Below the pieces are notes generated by a model. It ran no database searches. It saw only the letters and a program-made list of their open reading frames with translations, and had not been told where the DNA came from. This document shows positions 24,301 through 35,906 of a DNA stretch of 64,000 bases, in pieces (the stretch's first letter is position 1; every line of letters starts with the position of its first letter). This stretch comes from Daucus carota subsp. sativus (Eukaryota; Streptophyta; Magnoliopsida; Apiales; Apiaceae). The stretch is taken from positions 34,743,606-34,807,605 of the forward strand of contig NC_030387.2 of NCBI RefSeq assembly GCF_001625215.2. The letters run 5' to 3'. Both the position numbers and the translations under genes were made by a program.

Positions 24301-25845
24301 AACATGTTGAACTTTTATTTAAAAAAAAACAGTAACGATGCTAGAGGAATATACAGAAAGACGAATAAGCCCATAAATAAAGGATGTCAGGTATATATTA
24401 ATTGCTTTTATAATGAGTAGAACTTAATTCTTTTCATATGTATATATCTTTGGAAAACTAAAATTTGATTTAAGTTATTAGATTACATAACAACCAATCC
24501 TCAGGAGTAAACTAATTAATTTTATATATACATAAATTCTATATAAAGATATATGGGTTTATGAAGAACACATTTTAGCATGGGAACAATTTCTTTGCAC
24601 TCTAAATGAAGTGCAGAACAATTGTTTTGCACATATTTTTATGTTTTATTGTTCTGCACTTTTTTAGGGTCCAGATCTCAGATAAATTAGTGTCTGCCAG
24701 TATAGCGATGTATGGATCATATAACGTGAACTAAAAATAATTCAAAATCAATATGATATATGAAAACAATTATATAATAAATAATATATATTAGAACCGA
24801 CTCATGAACTACCGACTTGTGAACTATTCCCTCATAACTTTATGACATCTACCAACAGTTGCACGAAAGCATTAGCATTATTTAAATGTTATAGCACCAA
24901 TAAACCACTTACGAAAGCATGTGGTATTCTGGTGTATTATCCAATTTGTAGAAGAAACTCAAAGACTTGGTAATGTGGTCAAAACTAAGTACAAAGTATA
25001 CAGCTATAGTCTAATAGTCCTATAAGATGGACAAACACAAAGCAAGATAAAGGATTAACGAACATAAACTACTAAGTACACTTGGTAGGAAAAAAAATAA
25101 TCTACCAAATTAGTTTCAAATTCAAAAACTTAACAAGAACTGTTAGCAGAGACCGAACTCACCAACTTTATCCTGCCAATAAGAAAAGAAAAAGCCAATT
25201 AGATGAGATAGATAGCCAAAATCACTAAAAAAAGACAAGATCAGTGAAGGCAAGGTACCATGAAAGCAGGAGCAATGTAATAATCGCCCTGAAGGTACTC
25301 AAATGACCTAGTCACTGTTTGACGATAATCAAACACAATATCCGCTGCAATTCAACACGAGATTAAAATAGCATATTGATATACTCTAATGAGGTTAAAC
25401 CTACAATTGAATAAAAATACATTGTTCCTAGCACCGCGACAATTATAATTCCTTTGTCGAATATTCATTTATCGAGGATATAGTGAAAGTAGAAATTCTA
25501 CTCACAGTCTCGGCCGAGGAATTGACCGGTGAAAAGATCATCAATGACGCCAGCCCGAGCTCCCACAGCGATATTCATGTTATCAGACTCTTTCCCAAGC
25601 CTGTAAAGATAATCGTTGCCCTCGGAGTCTTTCGCCTCCCACGACGACTGCTCGGAGAGCTTTTTGGGCACCTCTGGCTCTGGAACTTGAGTTTCGTTCT
25701 CATTTTGAGGTGAAGCTGAGCGGACTGACAAGGGGGAAGCAATTGAGGTTTTGAAGCGAGTATTGAAATTGGGGGATTTGAAAGAGGAGAAGAGAGGGAT
25801 GTTGTTCAAGTTGGTGTGGAGAGCCATGAAATTGATGTGTGTCAT
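18392..25845 (-). CDS. Rubisco-activase-like chloroplast AAA+ ATPase (At1g73110 type)
   Basis: A complete gene with 12 coding exons giving 432 residues: 25506-25845, 25259-25344, 25163-25172, 24226-24288, 23437-23550, 22668-22729, 21433-21487, 21031-21232, 20651-20757, 19999-20054, 19197-19289, 18392-18502. All phases close. A Ser/Asn-rich N-terminus of about 55 residues looks like a transit peptide. Then come KLSEQSSWEAKDSEGNDYLY, Walker A GGKGQGKS (exon 5), Walker B LMINDIDAG (exon 7), and TGNDFSTLYAPLIRDGRMEK (exon 8) with the arginines expected of an AAA+ ring. It ends KNMDDS. The paralogue most like it is Arabidopsis At1g73110, related to but distinct from classical RCA; its substrate is not established. 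Exon 3 is only 10 nt. A second in-frame ATG at 25827 could be the real start. The last exon continues past the stop to AAAAG|GTAAGC, so the 3' UTR may be spliced. Confidence 0.92.
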
Positions 25846-26192
25846 TTTTGGGGGAATATTTGACGATGTTATCTGTTAATTGAAATGGAAACGGTTGGGG
25901 ATCATTTGGCGCCACATAAGCTTGGGGATGAATTTCAGTTCCGGTCATTTTATACGGGTTGGAAACTGGGCTGGGCTGGGCTACGCGGCTTGGGCTTGTG
26001 CAACTAAGATGAGACTTGTTGTCTGGACTCTGGAGTTCAGAATCACACAATTTTGCAAGAATTGACCAAAATAATTATATCTCGTGTATAATGATTTTCT
26101 TTTAGTTTGTATAGTCATCTTTTTCTAAAATTAAACTATAGCCATCTTCATTCATGTGTTAAATTTTTCTATAAAAATACATATATGTAATT
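25846..26192. other. Intergenic, promoter side of the activase-like gene
   Basis: Short 5' flank of the activase-like gene, followed by AT-rich sequence up to the first Mutator-like element. No clear TATA box was identified. Confidence 0.4.
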
Positions 26193-27111
26193 GGAAAAAT
26201 AGATTTTTTTGTCACCGAATTTATTATGTTTTTAGAAACTTGCCAATCAACTAAATTTTTTTTCCTTTTAGTCACTGATGTTAGGTTTGGATTTGTTTCT
26301 AGTCACTAAATTAGGGTCGGATATGATTATTAGCATTGTGATAATTTTTTGTAGCATCATTAATACATAGTGATAGTATATAATTTTTTGATAATATGAT
26401 GTATGTTTATATCTTTGTATATAGCAATAATAACATAAAATGAGGTGATATAATATTAAAATCAGGAAAAATCGTAATTAGAATTCTAGAAATTCATTAA
26501 ATCATTAGTATGGAATCAATGACTTCAAATAATTTATGCTCTCCATGATAAAATAAAGTCTAATTGAGTGGTACGATGCATCATTTTTCACTATTAAAGT
26601 TTCAATCACCTAGTTAAGCCCAAGATCTCTCTTAAATTTATCCTCATTATTTTTAATAACTTTATCTTATTATAATTTTCAAGATAAAGATAAATAAATA
26701 GAGAGGAAAACTTAATCTTCAATGATTTATGACATTTTCTTTTTGCGTATAAAAATTCAAACACTAAATTTTTATTCGGAAGAAAATATAAAATAATTTA
26801 TGAGAGTACAATTTTAGAAACCGTAAAATGCGTGTTTAACTCTTATCACCGAAGATAAACGATCTTGGGTACATAAAAATATTATATATAAAGATAGACA
26901 TATATCAAATCATCAAAATATTACTGGTTATCACTATATTTTAATAATACTACAAAGAATTAATATAATGGTAATAATCAAATCTGAACCTAACTTTAGT
27001 GGCAAAAAATTTTCCACACCTAACATCAGTGACCAAAAAGAAAAAAAAATTAGTTGAGTGGCAAGTTTCTAAAAACATAATAAGTTCGGTGACAAAAAAA
27101 TCTATTTTCTC
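26193..27111. mobile_element. Non-autonomous Mutator-like element, long TIRs
   Basis: The 919-bp element has terminal inverted repeats of about 150 bp (GGAAAAATAGATTTTTTTGT at the left, GAGAAAATAGATTTTTTTGT read inward from the right). It is flanked by exact 9-bp duplications TATGTAATT (26184-26192 and 27112-27120). The interior is AT-rich and noncoding. It belongs to the same family as the element at 27507-28574. Confidence 0.88.
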
Positions 27112-27506
27112 TATGTAATTATGTAGTCCTTTTGCGGTAGATTTTTCATTAATTCTAGAGAATTTTTTTTATTGCACACAACTGACGGAATAATGAGGAG
27201 GTTAATCGGAGATTAATCAATATTTTTTATTATCATCATCCATATTTTCCGTTATCGTGAAAGTTTCTTTTGACTTTGGGTTTTTTTTTTTCTTGATTGT
27301 GATGGATTTTATTTGACAAAAAAGGACCATAAAATTTGTTTGTGAGTTTTAATAAGAATGATGCAAAAGATAATAATATCCATCATTAAATATTTCAATA
27401 TTGTGACAAATGGGAGAATCGCTCTCATGGTTTTGAGACCGAGGCGAAAAAAGTCCACACCAGTCTAAATGGCATGTACACTGTAAATCTCAACTAGTTT
27501 CTACAG

Positions 27507-28574
27507 GAGAAAATAGATTTTTTTGTCACCCAACTTATTATTTGTTTAGAAACCTACCACTGAACTATAATTTTTTCCTTTTTTGTCACTAATGTTAGGT
27601 TCGGATTTTTTTTTTGTCACTAACGTTAGGTTCAGATTTGATTATTAACACTATGTTATTCTTTTTAAAGTTAATTGCATTTGGCACCTCTTTGATTTCA
27701 GCATGTTGCACATTGCACCTAATAGTTTTGGAATAAACACTATGCAGCCCCTTACTTTTAACCCGTAAACATTTGGCACCCTTTCTGTTATCTTCTGCCG
27801 TTACCGTTAACTTTTGAAGGGGCATTTTGGGAAATTTTATTATATTTAATTAAAATCAGACCTTTATTTAAATTTTCCGACCATCTAAACGATATTTTTC
27901 GGAAATTTATTTTTCGGTAGTCTGCAATATAATAGTGATCTGTGTCTATATCTTTATATGTAGTACTCCATATGTGCCCTAGGTAGTTTATCTTGGAGGA
28001 CGAGAGTACGGATTTTTTTTACTCAGAAGGGAAATCTCAAAATTAACTTATGGAACTATATTTATAAAAAGTGGGAACCTTAAAATACGTGACAAGTAGT
28101 GGTAAAGAACTATAAAGTCAAGTGATACTATATATTTGTGAAATTCTAAAATAATTCATAAAACTAAATTTTTTAGGTTCTCAAAATGCCTGTTAAACTC
28201 TCATACTTCAAGGTAAACTAGCTAAGGGACATACAGATGACTGTATATAATGTTATAGACACATATCATATCATTATACAGATGCTGAATTTTTTTGGAG
28301 TCTCAAAATGCGTGTCCAACTCTCGTCCTCCAAGATAAACTACCTACAACACTAAGATATAGACACATAGCAGATCGCCATTATATTGCAGACTAACACT
28401 ATATTTCAATAATACCAAAAAAATAATATAGTGTTAATAATCAAATCCGAACCTAACGTTAGTGACAAAAAAAAGTCCGAACCTAACATTAGTGACAAAA
28501 AAGAAAAAAATTATAATTCAGTGGTAAGTTTCTAAACAAATAATAAGTTGGGTGACAAAAAAATCTATTTTCCC
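27507..28574. mobile_element. Non-autonomous Mutator-like element, second copy
   Basis: The 1,068-bp element shares the long TIRs of the preceding one (GAGAAAATAGATTTTTTTGT). The flanking repeat is TTTCTACAG/TTTCTACAA (27498-27506, 28575-28583), eight of nine bases identical. The GTCACTAA(C/T)GTTAGGTTC motif occurs twice near each end. The interior includes a stretch with TTTGGCACC motifs (27670-27790) that may be a nested older insert. Confidence 0.82.
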
Positions 28575-28789
28575 TTTCTACAAACATATGCCACTTTTCT
28601 TACTTAAAATGGCTTATTAAACCAGAGTATATATACAAATAATAATACCCAGTATATCGTAGGATCATATGTGTTTACGAGCTTAAAAAATTCAAAGAAA
28701 AAAGAATTTACAAACACAGATCACATTATATGGAACATACTTCATAAACCAGATACTTGTTCATTATAGAATTGTCATCTCATTCTTCC

Positions 28790-31560
28790 TTATTTTGTTT
28801 GAGGAAGATCACCAGCTGCTAGCCTTGCTCTCAAGTCCTTTCGAAGTATTTTTCCGGCTGGCGATTTCGGGATCGAATCCACGAAAAACACTCGGTATAT
28901 TCTCTTATAAAACACCACCTGAAATTTGATACTACACCAGTTTACAAACAAATTCAACGAACACTGCTAATGATCACTGTGGTGTTCTCGGATCCTAAAA
29001 TTACCTGTTTTGAGATGAATTGCTTAACTTCGTCCTCAGTTGTAGTTGAACCATTTGATTGCACGACGAAAGCTACTGGAACCTCTCCGGCCTTCTCATC
29101 AATCATGCTGAATAAACCAAAACAATGTGCACGAGTGTTAGTGTTTTGCCTTATCAATAGGTGGCGAAATTGAACTTCAGAGTCATTTCATGAGAAATAT
29201 GCACTAGACACTTACGAAACAACTGCAGCATCTGATATGTTAGGATGAGTAAGCAACATAGCTTCAAGTTCAGCAGGGGCTACTTGGAAGCCTTTGTATT
29301 TGATTATTTCTTTTAATCGGTCCACAATAAATAGCTCATCATCGTCATCAATGTACCCGATATCTCCTGTATGAAGCCAACCTTCTTTGTCTATGGTTCT
29401 CTCTGTTGACTCGGGATCGTTGAGATAACCTGATACATTTCATTACCATCAGATCACTACATGATCTTACATTATAATTATTGATTCCTTAAGTATAAAT
29501 CAAACAACCAGATTAGGCTCAGTTGTACTGAACGCTGATTTTATTCTCTGCACATACGTGTTTCTTTAGAGTAATTTATTAGGCGTCGCTGGCAACAGCC
29601 CCTCGTTGTGGACTTGGTTGTTGGCAGGTAAGCCTACTTGATTGATTGCATTTATAAAGTAAGATGGCAACCATTTTCCTTTCTATTTCAAAATGTTTGT
29701 TCAGAGATGATGATTGCATAACATCTGTTTCTCATGTTAAAAAGCTTGGAAAGTAATAATATCGAATAAATCTGATACTTAGTGCTTAAACAGAAGATTA
29801 GTTAACAAAGATTAAGAATATGATCCGGATAAATTCAGAGTTTTTGCGGAAACAGTAGGTTTCTTTTTACTGCATAACGGTTAAATCTGTGATTCGGTTA
29901 AGTTAATAATGCAGGTCGGCTTTGCCTGTGCGTTCAAATCTAAGGATGCACGTTCGATGAATTCTGTACTATACTAGAGATTATTACTAGGTAAGAAATT
30001 ACAAGGAGAAAATAAGTTTATCTAATTGTTCACATACCTTTCATGATTTGATCACCTCTGATGCAAATCTCTCCCCGTTGATTCCTTGGTAGAGAGACGG
30101 ACGTATCAGGATCAACAATCTTCATCTCTGCATTTCTTACTACAGTCCCACACGCACCCGATTTGATCTCGAATGGTTCTTTAGCAAAAGCCAGACACAT
30201 TGCTAATACTGGCCCAGCCTCTGTCATTCCATAGCCCTGCATTATTGTTTTTCATGCATTTTGCATTCACATCAATAAACTGTTTTACAATTATCCACAC
30301 GAAATGAATTTATGCTTTTAATATACATATATCCAATTCTAAAATGACGCAACTGCTTAACTATAATCCTGTCCTACTTAAAAAATTAGGTTATTGGTTA
30401 TTGGTGAAACTAGTATGATGACCATTTCTTTAGATTTTCTATTTCTGATAACCCGACAATTAATCAACAATAACAAGCACTAATTCATTAGTCGGAAATT
30501 CAAGAGGGATATCAACTAGGCTAAAACGACGTATAACTGATAGGTGCTAAAATGAAGTAATTACCTGACCGAGTTTGGCATTAGGAAACTTGGCTCTTAC
30601 AGCATCCTCGAGATCCTTGCCTAGAGGAGCAGCGCCTGACATGACAGTTCTAACCGACGACAAATCATAATTATCAACCACCGGACTCTTGGCAATCGCC
30701 AAGACAATTGGCGGAACAAACGGTCCAATTGTCACCTTATACTTTTGTATCAGCTCTAAAAACGGAACAATATCAAACTTCTGCATAATCAAAATAGCCG
30801 TGCCAGCTCTAAGGCCGCAAAGCAGCACCGAGTTGAGTGAATAGATGTGAAACAAAGGCAAACAACAGAGCATCACATCTTCACTATGCATATACAAATT
30901 CGGATTCTCTCCATCCACTTGTTGCGCCACGCTCGTAACAAGTCCTTTATGAGTCAACATCACTCCTTTAGGCAGCCCCGTGGTGCCTGATGAGTACGGG
31001 AGCGCCACCGCGTCGTCAGGACTAATCTCCACCTCAGGCATATCATTCTCATCAGCCTGGCTCAGCTCGGAGAAATGTAAACAACCTTCAGGAGGCGCGT
31101 CAACACACATGACCTTCAAATTGTTCTCGCTTGCATATTTTTTAATTTTATCAACGTAATTCGCTTGCGTTATTATAAGCTTAGCGTTCGAGGCCTTGAC
31201 TTGTTTTATGACCTCAGCTGACGTGAAAAAAGGATTCGCCATTGTCGATATGGCGCCGCGATACGATGCGCCGAGGAACGCGAACACGAATTCAGGCGAA
31301 TTCGGGAGCAGAAGCATGATCGTATCGCCCTGGTGAATCCCGAGTTTATTGAGGCCTGACGAGACTTTTTTGGAAATGAGCTGAACATCAGAGTACGTGT
31401 AGATTTGGTCCGTGGCGCCGTTTATCAAACAAGGCCTGTCGCTAAATTTAGCAATATTTTCGAAACAATAAGAATGTAACGGAAGGTGTTTCGGGATGTC
31501 GATATCGGGGAGCTTTGATCTAAAGATTATGTCTTGTTTCTTGTTAGTTTTGGTTTCCAT
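28790..31560 (-). CDS. 4CL: 4-coumarate:CoA ligase
   Basis: A complete gene of five exons: 30565-31560, 30038-30236, 29216-29429, 29005-29107, 28790-28918, encoding 546 residues. It activates 4-coumarate, caffeate or ferulate to CoA thioesters via an acyl-adenylate in the cytosol, the branch point to lignin and flavonoids. Visible features are the AMP-binding Box [12 protein letters not shown], the acyl-pocket region [26 protein letters not shown], Box II GEICIRG, the hinge [20 protein letters not shown], and the catalytic lysine in [12 protein letters not shown]. The start METKTNKKQ fits the family length; the ORF extends upstream in frame to a second ATG, but that would lie in the leader next to the TATA box. 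The protein resembles parsley 4CL over its whole length (my recollection), which places it in the class I lignin-type clade. Confidence 0.96.
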
Positions 31561-31665
31561 GGGGAACAAAGACAGGGGGAGTTGAGGTAGTTTGGATATG
31601 AGTTTGTGGTTGATCAAACAAAAGATGAAATGGAGTTTATTACAAGGGAATGAAAAGAAGGAGAT

Positions 31666-31676
31666 TATAAATAAAT
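31666..31676 (-). promoter_or_regulatory. TATA box of 4CL
   Basis: The minus strand reads TTTATTTATAA here, about 106-116 bases before the ATG. Transcription would start near 31640, giving a leader of about 80 nt. Confidence 0.6.
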
Positions 31677-31786
31677 GCAAGTCTGAGTTTATTCAAGGTG
31701 GCCTATGAGGAGTTGGTGAGAGGAGTTGATGGGGATTATTTGGTTTGTATAAGGGTGGTTTTGGGTATAAAGAAATGGTAAGTGTA

Positions 31787-31850
31787 GTTGGTAAGGAAAA
31801 GGTTGGTTTTGGTATTGGGTGGGAGGTGGGCTTCAATATATTAGGTGGTG
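31787..31850 (-). promoter_or_regulatory. Cluster of AC elements (R2R3-MYB sites) upstream of 4CL
   Basis: Read on the minus strand, this short block contains ACCAAC (31787-31792), a perfect AC-II element ACCAACC (31801-31807), CCCACCTCCCACCC (31817-31830) and CACCACCTAA (31841-31850, AC-III-like). AC elements are the MYB-binding sites that drive vascular and lignin expression of PAL and 4CL. Lying about 110-180 bp upstream of the TATA box, they are well placed to act. Confidence 0.65.
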
Positions 31851-31859
31851 AAGGGGGCG

Positions 31860-32669
31860 AGTTGACTATCTTTTTCTGGAGGGTTAACGTATACTTATGG
31901 GATCGCTTTTGTAATCAAAAGGTTTACGCAAAATATTACTTCCGCAATTCATATAAGTTTTTACTTTTTCGCACCCGATTTTTAGTTATAGCTGTTTGAC
32001 AACTCTAAAGAGAACAATTTCCTATAAATTTAGGGATTAAAATCTGATTCGTCTTTGATATTTGTTCAAACTGATAATAATAATTTGTCCCTCAACCTAA
32101 TTTCGAACCAGCTCTCTTATAAGAACTGATATTATGTTAAATAATTATATTTTTCAGAATTTTATCATTTCTTCTAAAATTTTAAAATATGCGGAAGTGA
32201 AATTTACTAGGAACTTACTATATTATCACAAGCTCAACATATATTAAACTCTTACTAAATTTTATGTTCACACATCTAAATTACTTCAATCAAAACGTAT
32301 TACACGCTTATATGCTAGATCATCATACATTAATTTTTTTGGGTGATACGTTTGTTACAGTTACATTACATTATATATATTATATTATAATAAATCAACA
32401 TGGGTAAAATTTGTCGTCGGTGCAAAATTTTGGTTTGATCATGTTGATTTGGTGATTCTTTTCATAACTGAATGTCTGCTACGTAGAATTCTCATAATCT
32501 TACATCTCTAAACAGTTTGATATACTACAAGATAAAAACTCCATCATTATTTATTTTAATATAATTTATAATTAGTTAAAAAATTAAAAAAGTAAATTTA
32601 CTATCATTAATATATATATATATTACTATTATATAATAATTAATAATTAGTTTAAAATTATATAGTCGA
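31860..32669. other. AT-rich intergenic, possible Helitron interior
   Basis: No gene. The sequence leading up to the Helitron-type 3' end at 32696 is probably part of that element, but I could not fix a 5' terminus. Confidence 0.35.
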
Positions 32670-32696
32670 CCGTGCTTTGCACAGGTTTAAGGCTAA
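32670..32696 (+). mobile_element. Helitron 3' terminus
   Basis: A hairpin CCGTGC-TTT-GCACAGG (one bulged or mismatched base) is followed 8-11 bases later by CTAA and a flanking T, which fits the CTRR|T end of plant Helitrons. Only the 3' end is recognised. Confidence 0.6.
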
Positions 32697-32727
32697 TAAT
32701 AAATAATAAAAGAACGTACAGTACCCC

Positions 32728-32773
32728 GTCCAAATTTATGTGATTTTTTTTTGTCAGTCCAAATTTAAGTGAT
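32728..32773 (-). mobile_element. Micro-insertion: T-run with 17-bp flanking repeats
   Basis: GTCCAAATTTATGTGAT (32728-32744) and GTCCAAATTTAAGTGAT (32757-32773), with one mismatch, flank the 12-nt insert TTTTTTTTGTCA. This is the architecture of a retroposed tail with its target-site duplication, truncated to a dozen bases. Confidence 0.6.
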
Positions 32774-32784
32774 CTAGTATATAC

Positions 32785-32934
32785 TGAGGCCGTTTGGGTT
32801 AATTTAAAAGAAATGACTTCTTATTTATAGTTAAAAAATAGAGTATAAGTGAGAAGTAAATAAGTTAATAAAGTATTCGGAAAAAAATAAGAAGTTGTGA
32901 GAGAGAAGCAAAAGTCTCTCAACCAAACATGCTC
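32785..32934. mobile_element. Possible short TIR element
   Basis: GAGGCCGTTTGGGTT at the left and AACCAAACATGCTC at the right form imperfect inverted repeats around about 120 bp of AT-rich sequence. GTTTGG ends are common in plant hAT and Harbinger MITEs. No clear target duplication. Confidence 0.4.
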
Positions 32935-33052
32935 ACTGTCTCCTTGAGTACATTTTCTGAATTTTATGTAGAGCGATACAGTAATAATCAAATTCTTACC
33001 AAACATTGTACGTTCTTGAGCTGTCTTTGCTGACAGACATTCAAATATATTA

Positions 33053-33353
33053 CTCCCTCCATCCCCTTACATCGTAGGGGGACACGAAGACCAAGACAAT
33101 ATATAAAAAATGAGTAAAGTTAGATGAAAAGTGGGTAAAGTGGCGGGATCTATCAATATTTAATACTAATAGATTTGAGATAGTAGAGGAAAGTATTGGG
33201 TGTAATAATAGTTTTTATTGTTAAATATGAAATAGTGGAGAAAAATAATGGGTGTAATGATGAGAAAAACTTATTATTTATAGTAACATAAAGAAACGAG
33301 AGAGACATCCCAAAATAGTAACTGTAAAAAAATGAGAGGCACAGAGGGAGCAG
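33053..33353. mobile_element. Degenerate Stowaway-like MITE
   Basis: The left end is CTCCCTCCATCCCC and the right end, read inward, is CTGCTCCCTCTGTGCC, with TA on both sides (33051-33052, 33354-33355). The ends are diverged and slightly offset. Confidence 0.45.
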
Positions 33354-33581
33354 TACATCAATTTGAACGTTCAATTAGTGTGGTGTACTGTATTAGTTAT
33401 TTAGTTTTGTACAAATTTGATTGATAGCAAATCTGAAAAACCGTAACTGGGCTGCCATGTTAGTTTAATATCAGTTAATTATACACAAGAATTGGGGAGC
33501 TGAGATAAGAAAATCCTTGGTGAGATGAGGAAGTAAAAGGCGCTATATGACTCGACAGTATCCACATTAAATTAATACTAA

Positions 33582-33965
33582 GGTGGTGTTTGGCTACTGC
33601 TTTTAAGCCGACTTCTAGTTTATAAGCCAACTTCTACTTCTTGCGGAGTGTTTGTGTAAAGAAGTTAGAAGCACTTCTGGCGACTTATAAGCTGAAATTT
33701 TGGAAGTTAGAAATGCTAACTTTTTTTCTTGACTTATTTTTTTTTCGAAATTTAACTTCACAACAATGTGTAGGATCATTCTAAAAGATAGTTTATGATA
33801 TTTTATTATTATTTTAGCAATTTTTATACCTAATAAGTCGTGAATTTTAATGAATTTATCCAAACACTTAAATAGCTTATAAGTCCAAACCAACTTATCA
33901 CTTATAATTCAATTCTATTACTTTAAGCAATAAGTCGCTTCTTTTAAGCCCAGCCAAACGGTCCC
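33582..33965. mobile_element. PIF/Harbinger (Tourist-like) MITE
   Basis: The 384-bp element starts GGTGGTGTTTGGC and ends GCCAAACGGTCCC, flanked by TAA at 33579-33581 and 33966-33968. The 3-bp TAA duplication with GG...CC ends is typical of the Harbinger superfamily. The interior repeats the motif 'ttataagcc' in both orientations. Confidence 0.7.
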
Positions 33966-34173
33966 TAAGTTATCGAGCAAGACGGGAGTTGCATAGTTTT
34001 GGTTGAGCACTATGCCACTATCCAATTCATTTAAAAAATGATATTTTTGCTGGTGAGGTGGATTTCACGACCCCGAAGTCCAACCGAGGAAGAAAATGTC
34101 CTCCCACTCCTGTTTGAACCAACATGACTACATAAGTCAAGTCTAGAAAGAAGAAGAAAAAAAGAGAAAAACC

Positions 34174-34215
34174 ATTGGAATTATCTTTTTTTTGACAAAT
34201 CTATTGGAATTATCT
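34174..34215 (-). mobile_element. Micro-insertion: T-run with 13-bp flanking repeats
   Basis: An exact 13-bp direct repeat ATTGGAATTATCT (34174-34186, 34203-34215) flanks the 16-nt insert TTTTTTTGACAAATCT. The insert resembles the 3' tail of the full-length SINE at 45868-45987 (T-run then GACAATTTAG). Confidence 0.7.
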
Positions 34216-35503
34216 AATTCTCTGAAATTTTGAAAATAAAAGTTATTTTTATTAATTTCAAAATTATTGGAATAAAAGTTTTAATTTGTAGTAAAGATAA
34301 TACTAAAATAAACTTACATTTTTTGGTTTAGAATTTGTTCGGAAGATTTTTTTTTTAATTGGTGATCAGAAAGATGTATTTGTTACAAAAAGGTTTATAA
34401 TTAGTAGAATTACAACATAAAAATCAAAATCATCCTATTTTAGTTTCAAAATTGTTAAATGAAGGTTTTAATTGGTAGGAAAAATAATAATAACAACTAA
34501 TTATATAAGGGATAATTAAGAGGTTGAATACTTTAATCATCAATTTAAAATTTAATATAATGTAATAAAAAAATGATTTTTTTTCTTGAACGTAAGTAGC
34601 TAAAATGTGTGAAAATAAAGAGCAAAGACATTCGTGATTTGTGATGGTAAAATACTAAAATCTTTAATGAATCACACATCCCTGGTAAAGTCCACAATTT
34701 TCTTCCCAAGATTTTACTATTTTAGCTGGTGGAGAAGCAACAAATCTTGCAAATTAATATATATCTTGATACATTGTAAATATATAAACAAAATTTACAG
34801 TATGAACTCGCAAAATCATTCCCGTGGAAATGAATCAGTCTCAGAGAAAAAAGAGAGGCATACACGTGCTTTATTGGGATTTTAAAGCATTTTTTTTATT
34901 AATTAAAACCGAGAGTATTTGATTGGAATTGTTTGAAATCAATTAAAATTTTGAGGTATTCAATTGCAATTTTAAATTATGAGTATTCAATTAGAATTTT
35001 AAATTATACTGCAAAATCCGATTGTATTCAATAAGGATTGTTTAAAATTCATTAAAATCTGATGGTATTCCAATTCTGATGGATTTTATTGGATTTAAGT
35101 TTTTCAAAATCTCACCAAAATCCATCAGATTTTGAAGCATTGTGGTTAAACCTTATTAACTCTGCATCTGCGTCATTTTGTCAACAATCCATATAAAATT
35201 AAAATCACATACAATTCACTATTAAAAATAATTCATTAAAATTGAATATGCCCGGTTAGCTTCAATGTAGGTTGGCACCTTATTTCGAAGTTTAACTCGC
35301 TAATTACGTGCAGCAGACCAGCAGTGACTGTTTCTCCTTTCTAGTTAATCATGAATGTCGGCAGAGATGTACAAAAGATTTCTGGACTTCGATTTTGACT
35401 GGGGCTCTAAAAACTGCTCCCTCTAAAATTTTTTGTAAAGGTATTTTTAATTTTGGAGAGATACAGTATTTTATATTCATTACAAAAATTAAAAATTTTG
35501 ATT

Positions 35504-35506
<3 letters not shown>
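34216..35506. other. AT-rich intergenic, no gene
   Basis: No supported gene. 34905-35130 repeats variants of GGTATTCAATT and AAAATCTGATGG in both orientations and is probably an old unclassified repeat. Confidence 0.45.

Positions 35507-35567
<61 letters not shown>
35507..35567. repeat. (AT)n microsatellite, left flank of MULE
   Basis: About 30 uninterrupted AT units directly abut the left terminus of the 5.8-kb element. Confidence 0.97.
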
Positions 35568-35569
<2 letters not shown>

Positions 35570-35719
35570 CTTGTGCTTAAATGAGAACTTTTCAAAAAAT
35601 GAGAACTGAGATTTAATATCAACCATTCATTTTTTTAAGAGCAAAGTTAATCCTGGCCGCTCAATTATATGGATTAACTTATACTTTTTTTGGACACTTC
35701 TCGTTGTGATTACTTCCGA

Positions 35720-35846
35720 TGCTATCCCTCCCCCCCCCCTCCCCCCCGCCCGCCCGCCCGCCCTCCCTCCCTCTCTCTCTCTCTCTTGGTGTTTTCTCTC
35801 TTTAATTTTGTCGCTCTCACTCTCTCGCGCGGTGTTTTCTCTCCGC

Positions 35847-35902
<56 letters not shown>
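35720..35902. repeat. C/G homopurine-homopyrimidine and (CT)n tract
   Basis: Runs of C and CCG units pass into (CT)n at 35770-35786 and a longer (CT)n tract at 35849-35902. The ORFs read through it are only Ser-Leu repeats. Confidence 0.95.

Positions 35903-35906
<4 letters not shown>

Noticed and set aside
24550-24665. Inverted repeat AAGTGCAGAACAAT in an activase-like intron
   Set aside because: Short arms without target duplication; too little to call an element or a microRNA precursor.
34010-34140. Possible third SINE (GGTTCAAACAGG box-B-like on the minus strand)
   Set aside because: No convincing box A, no tail and no target duplication.
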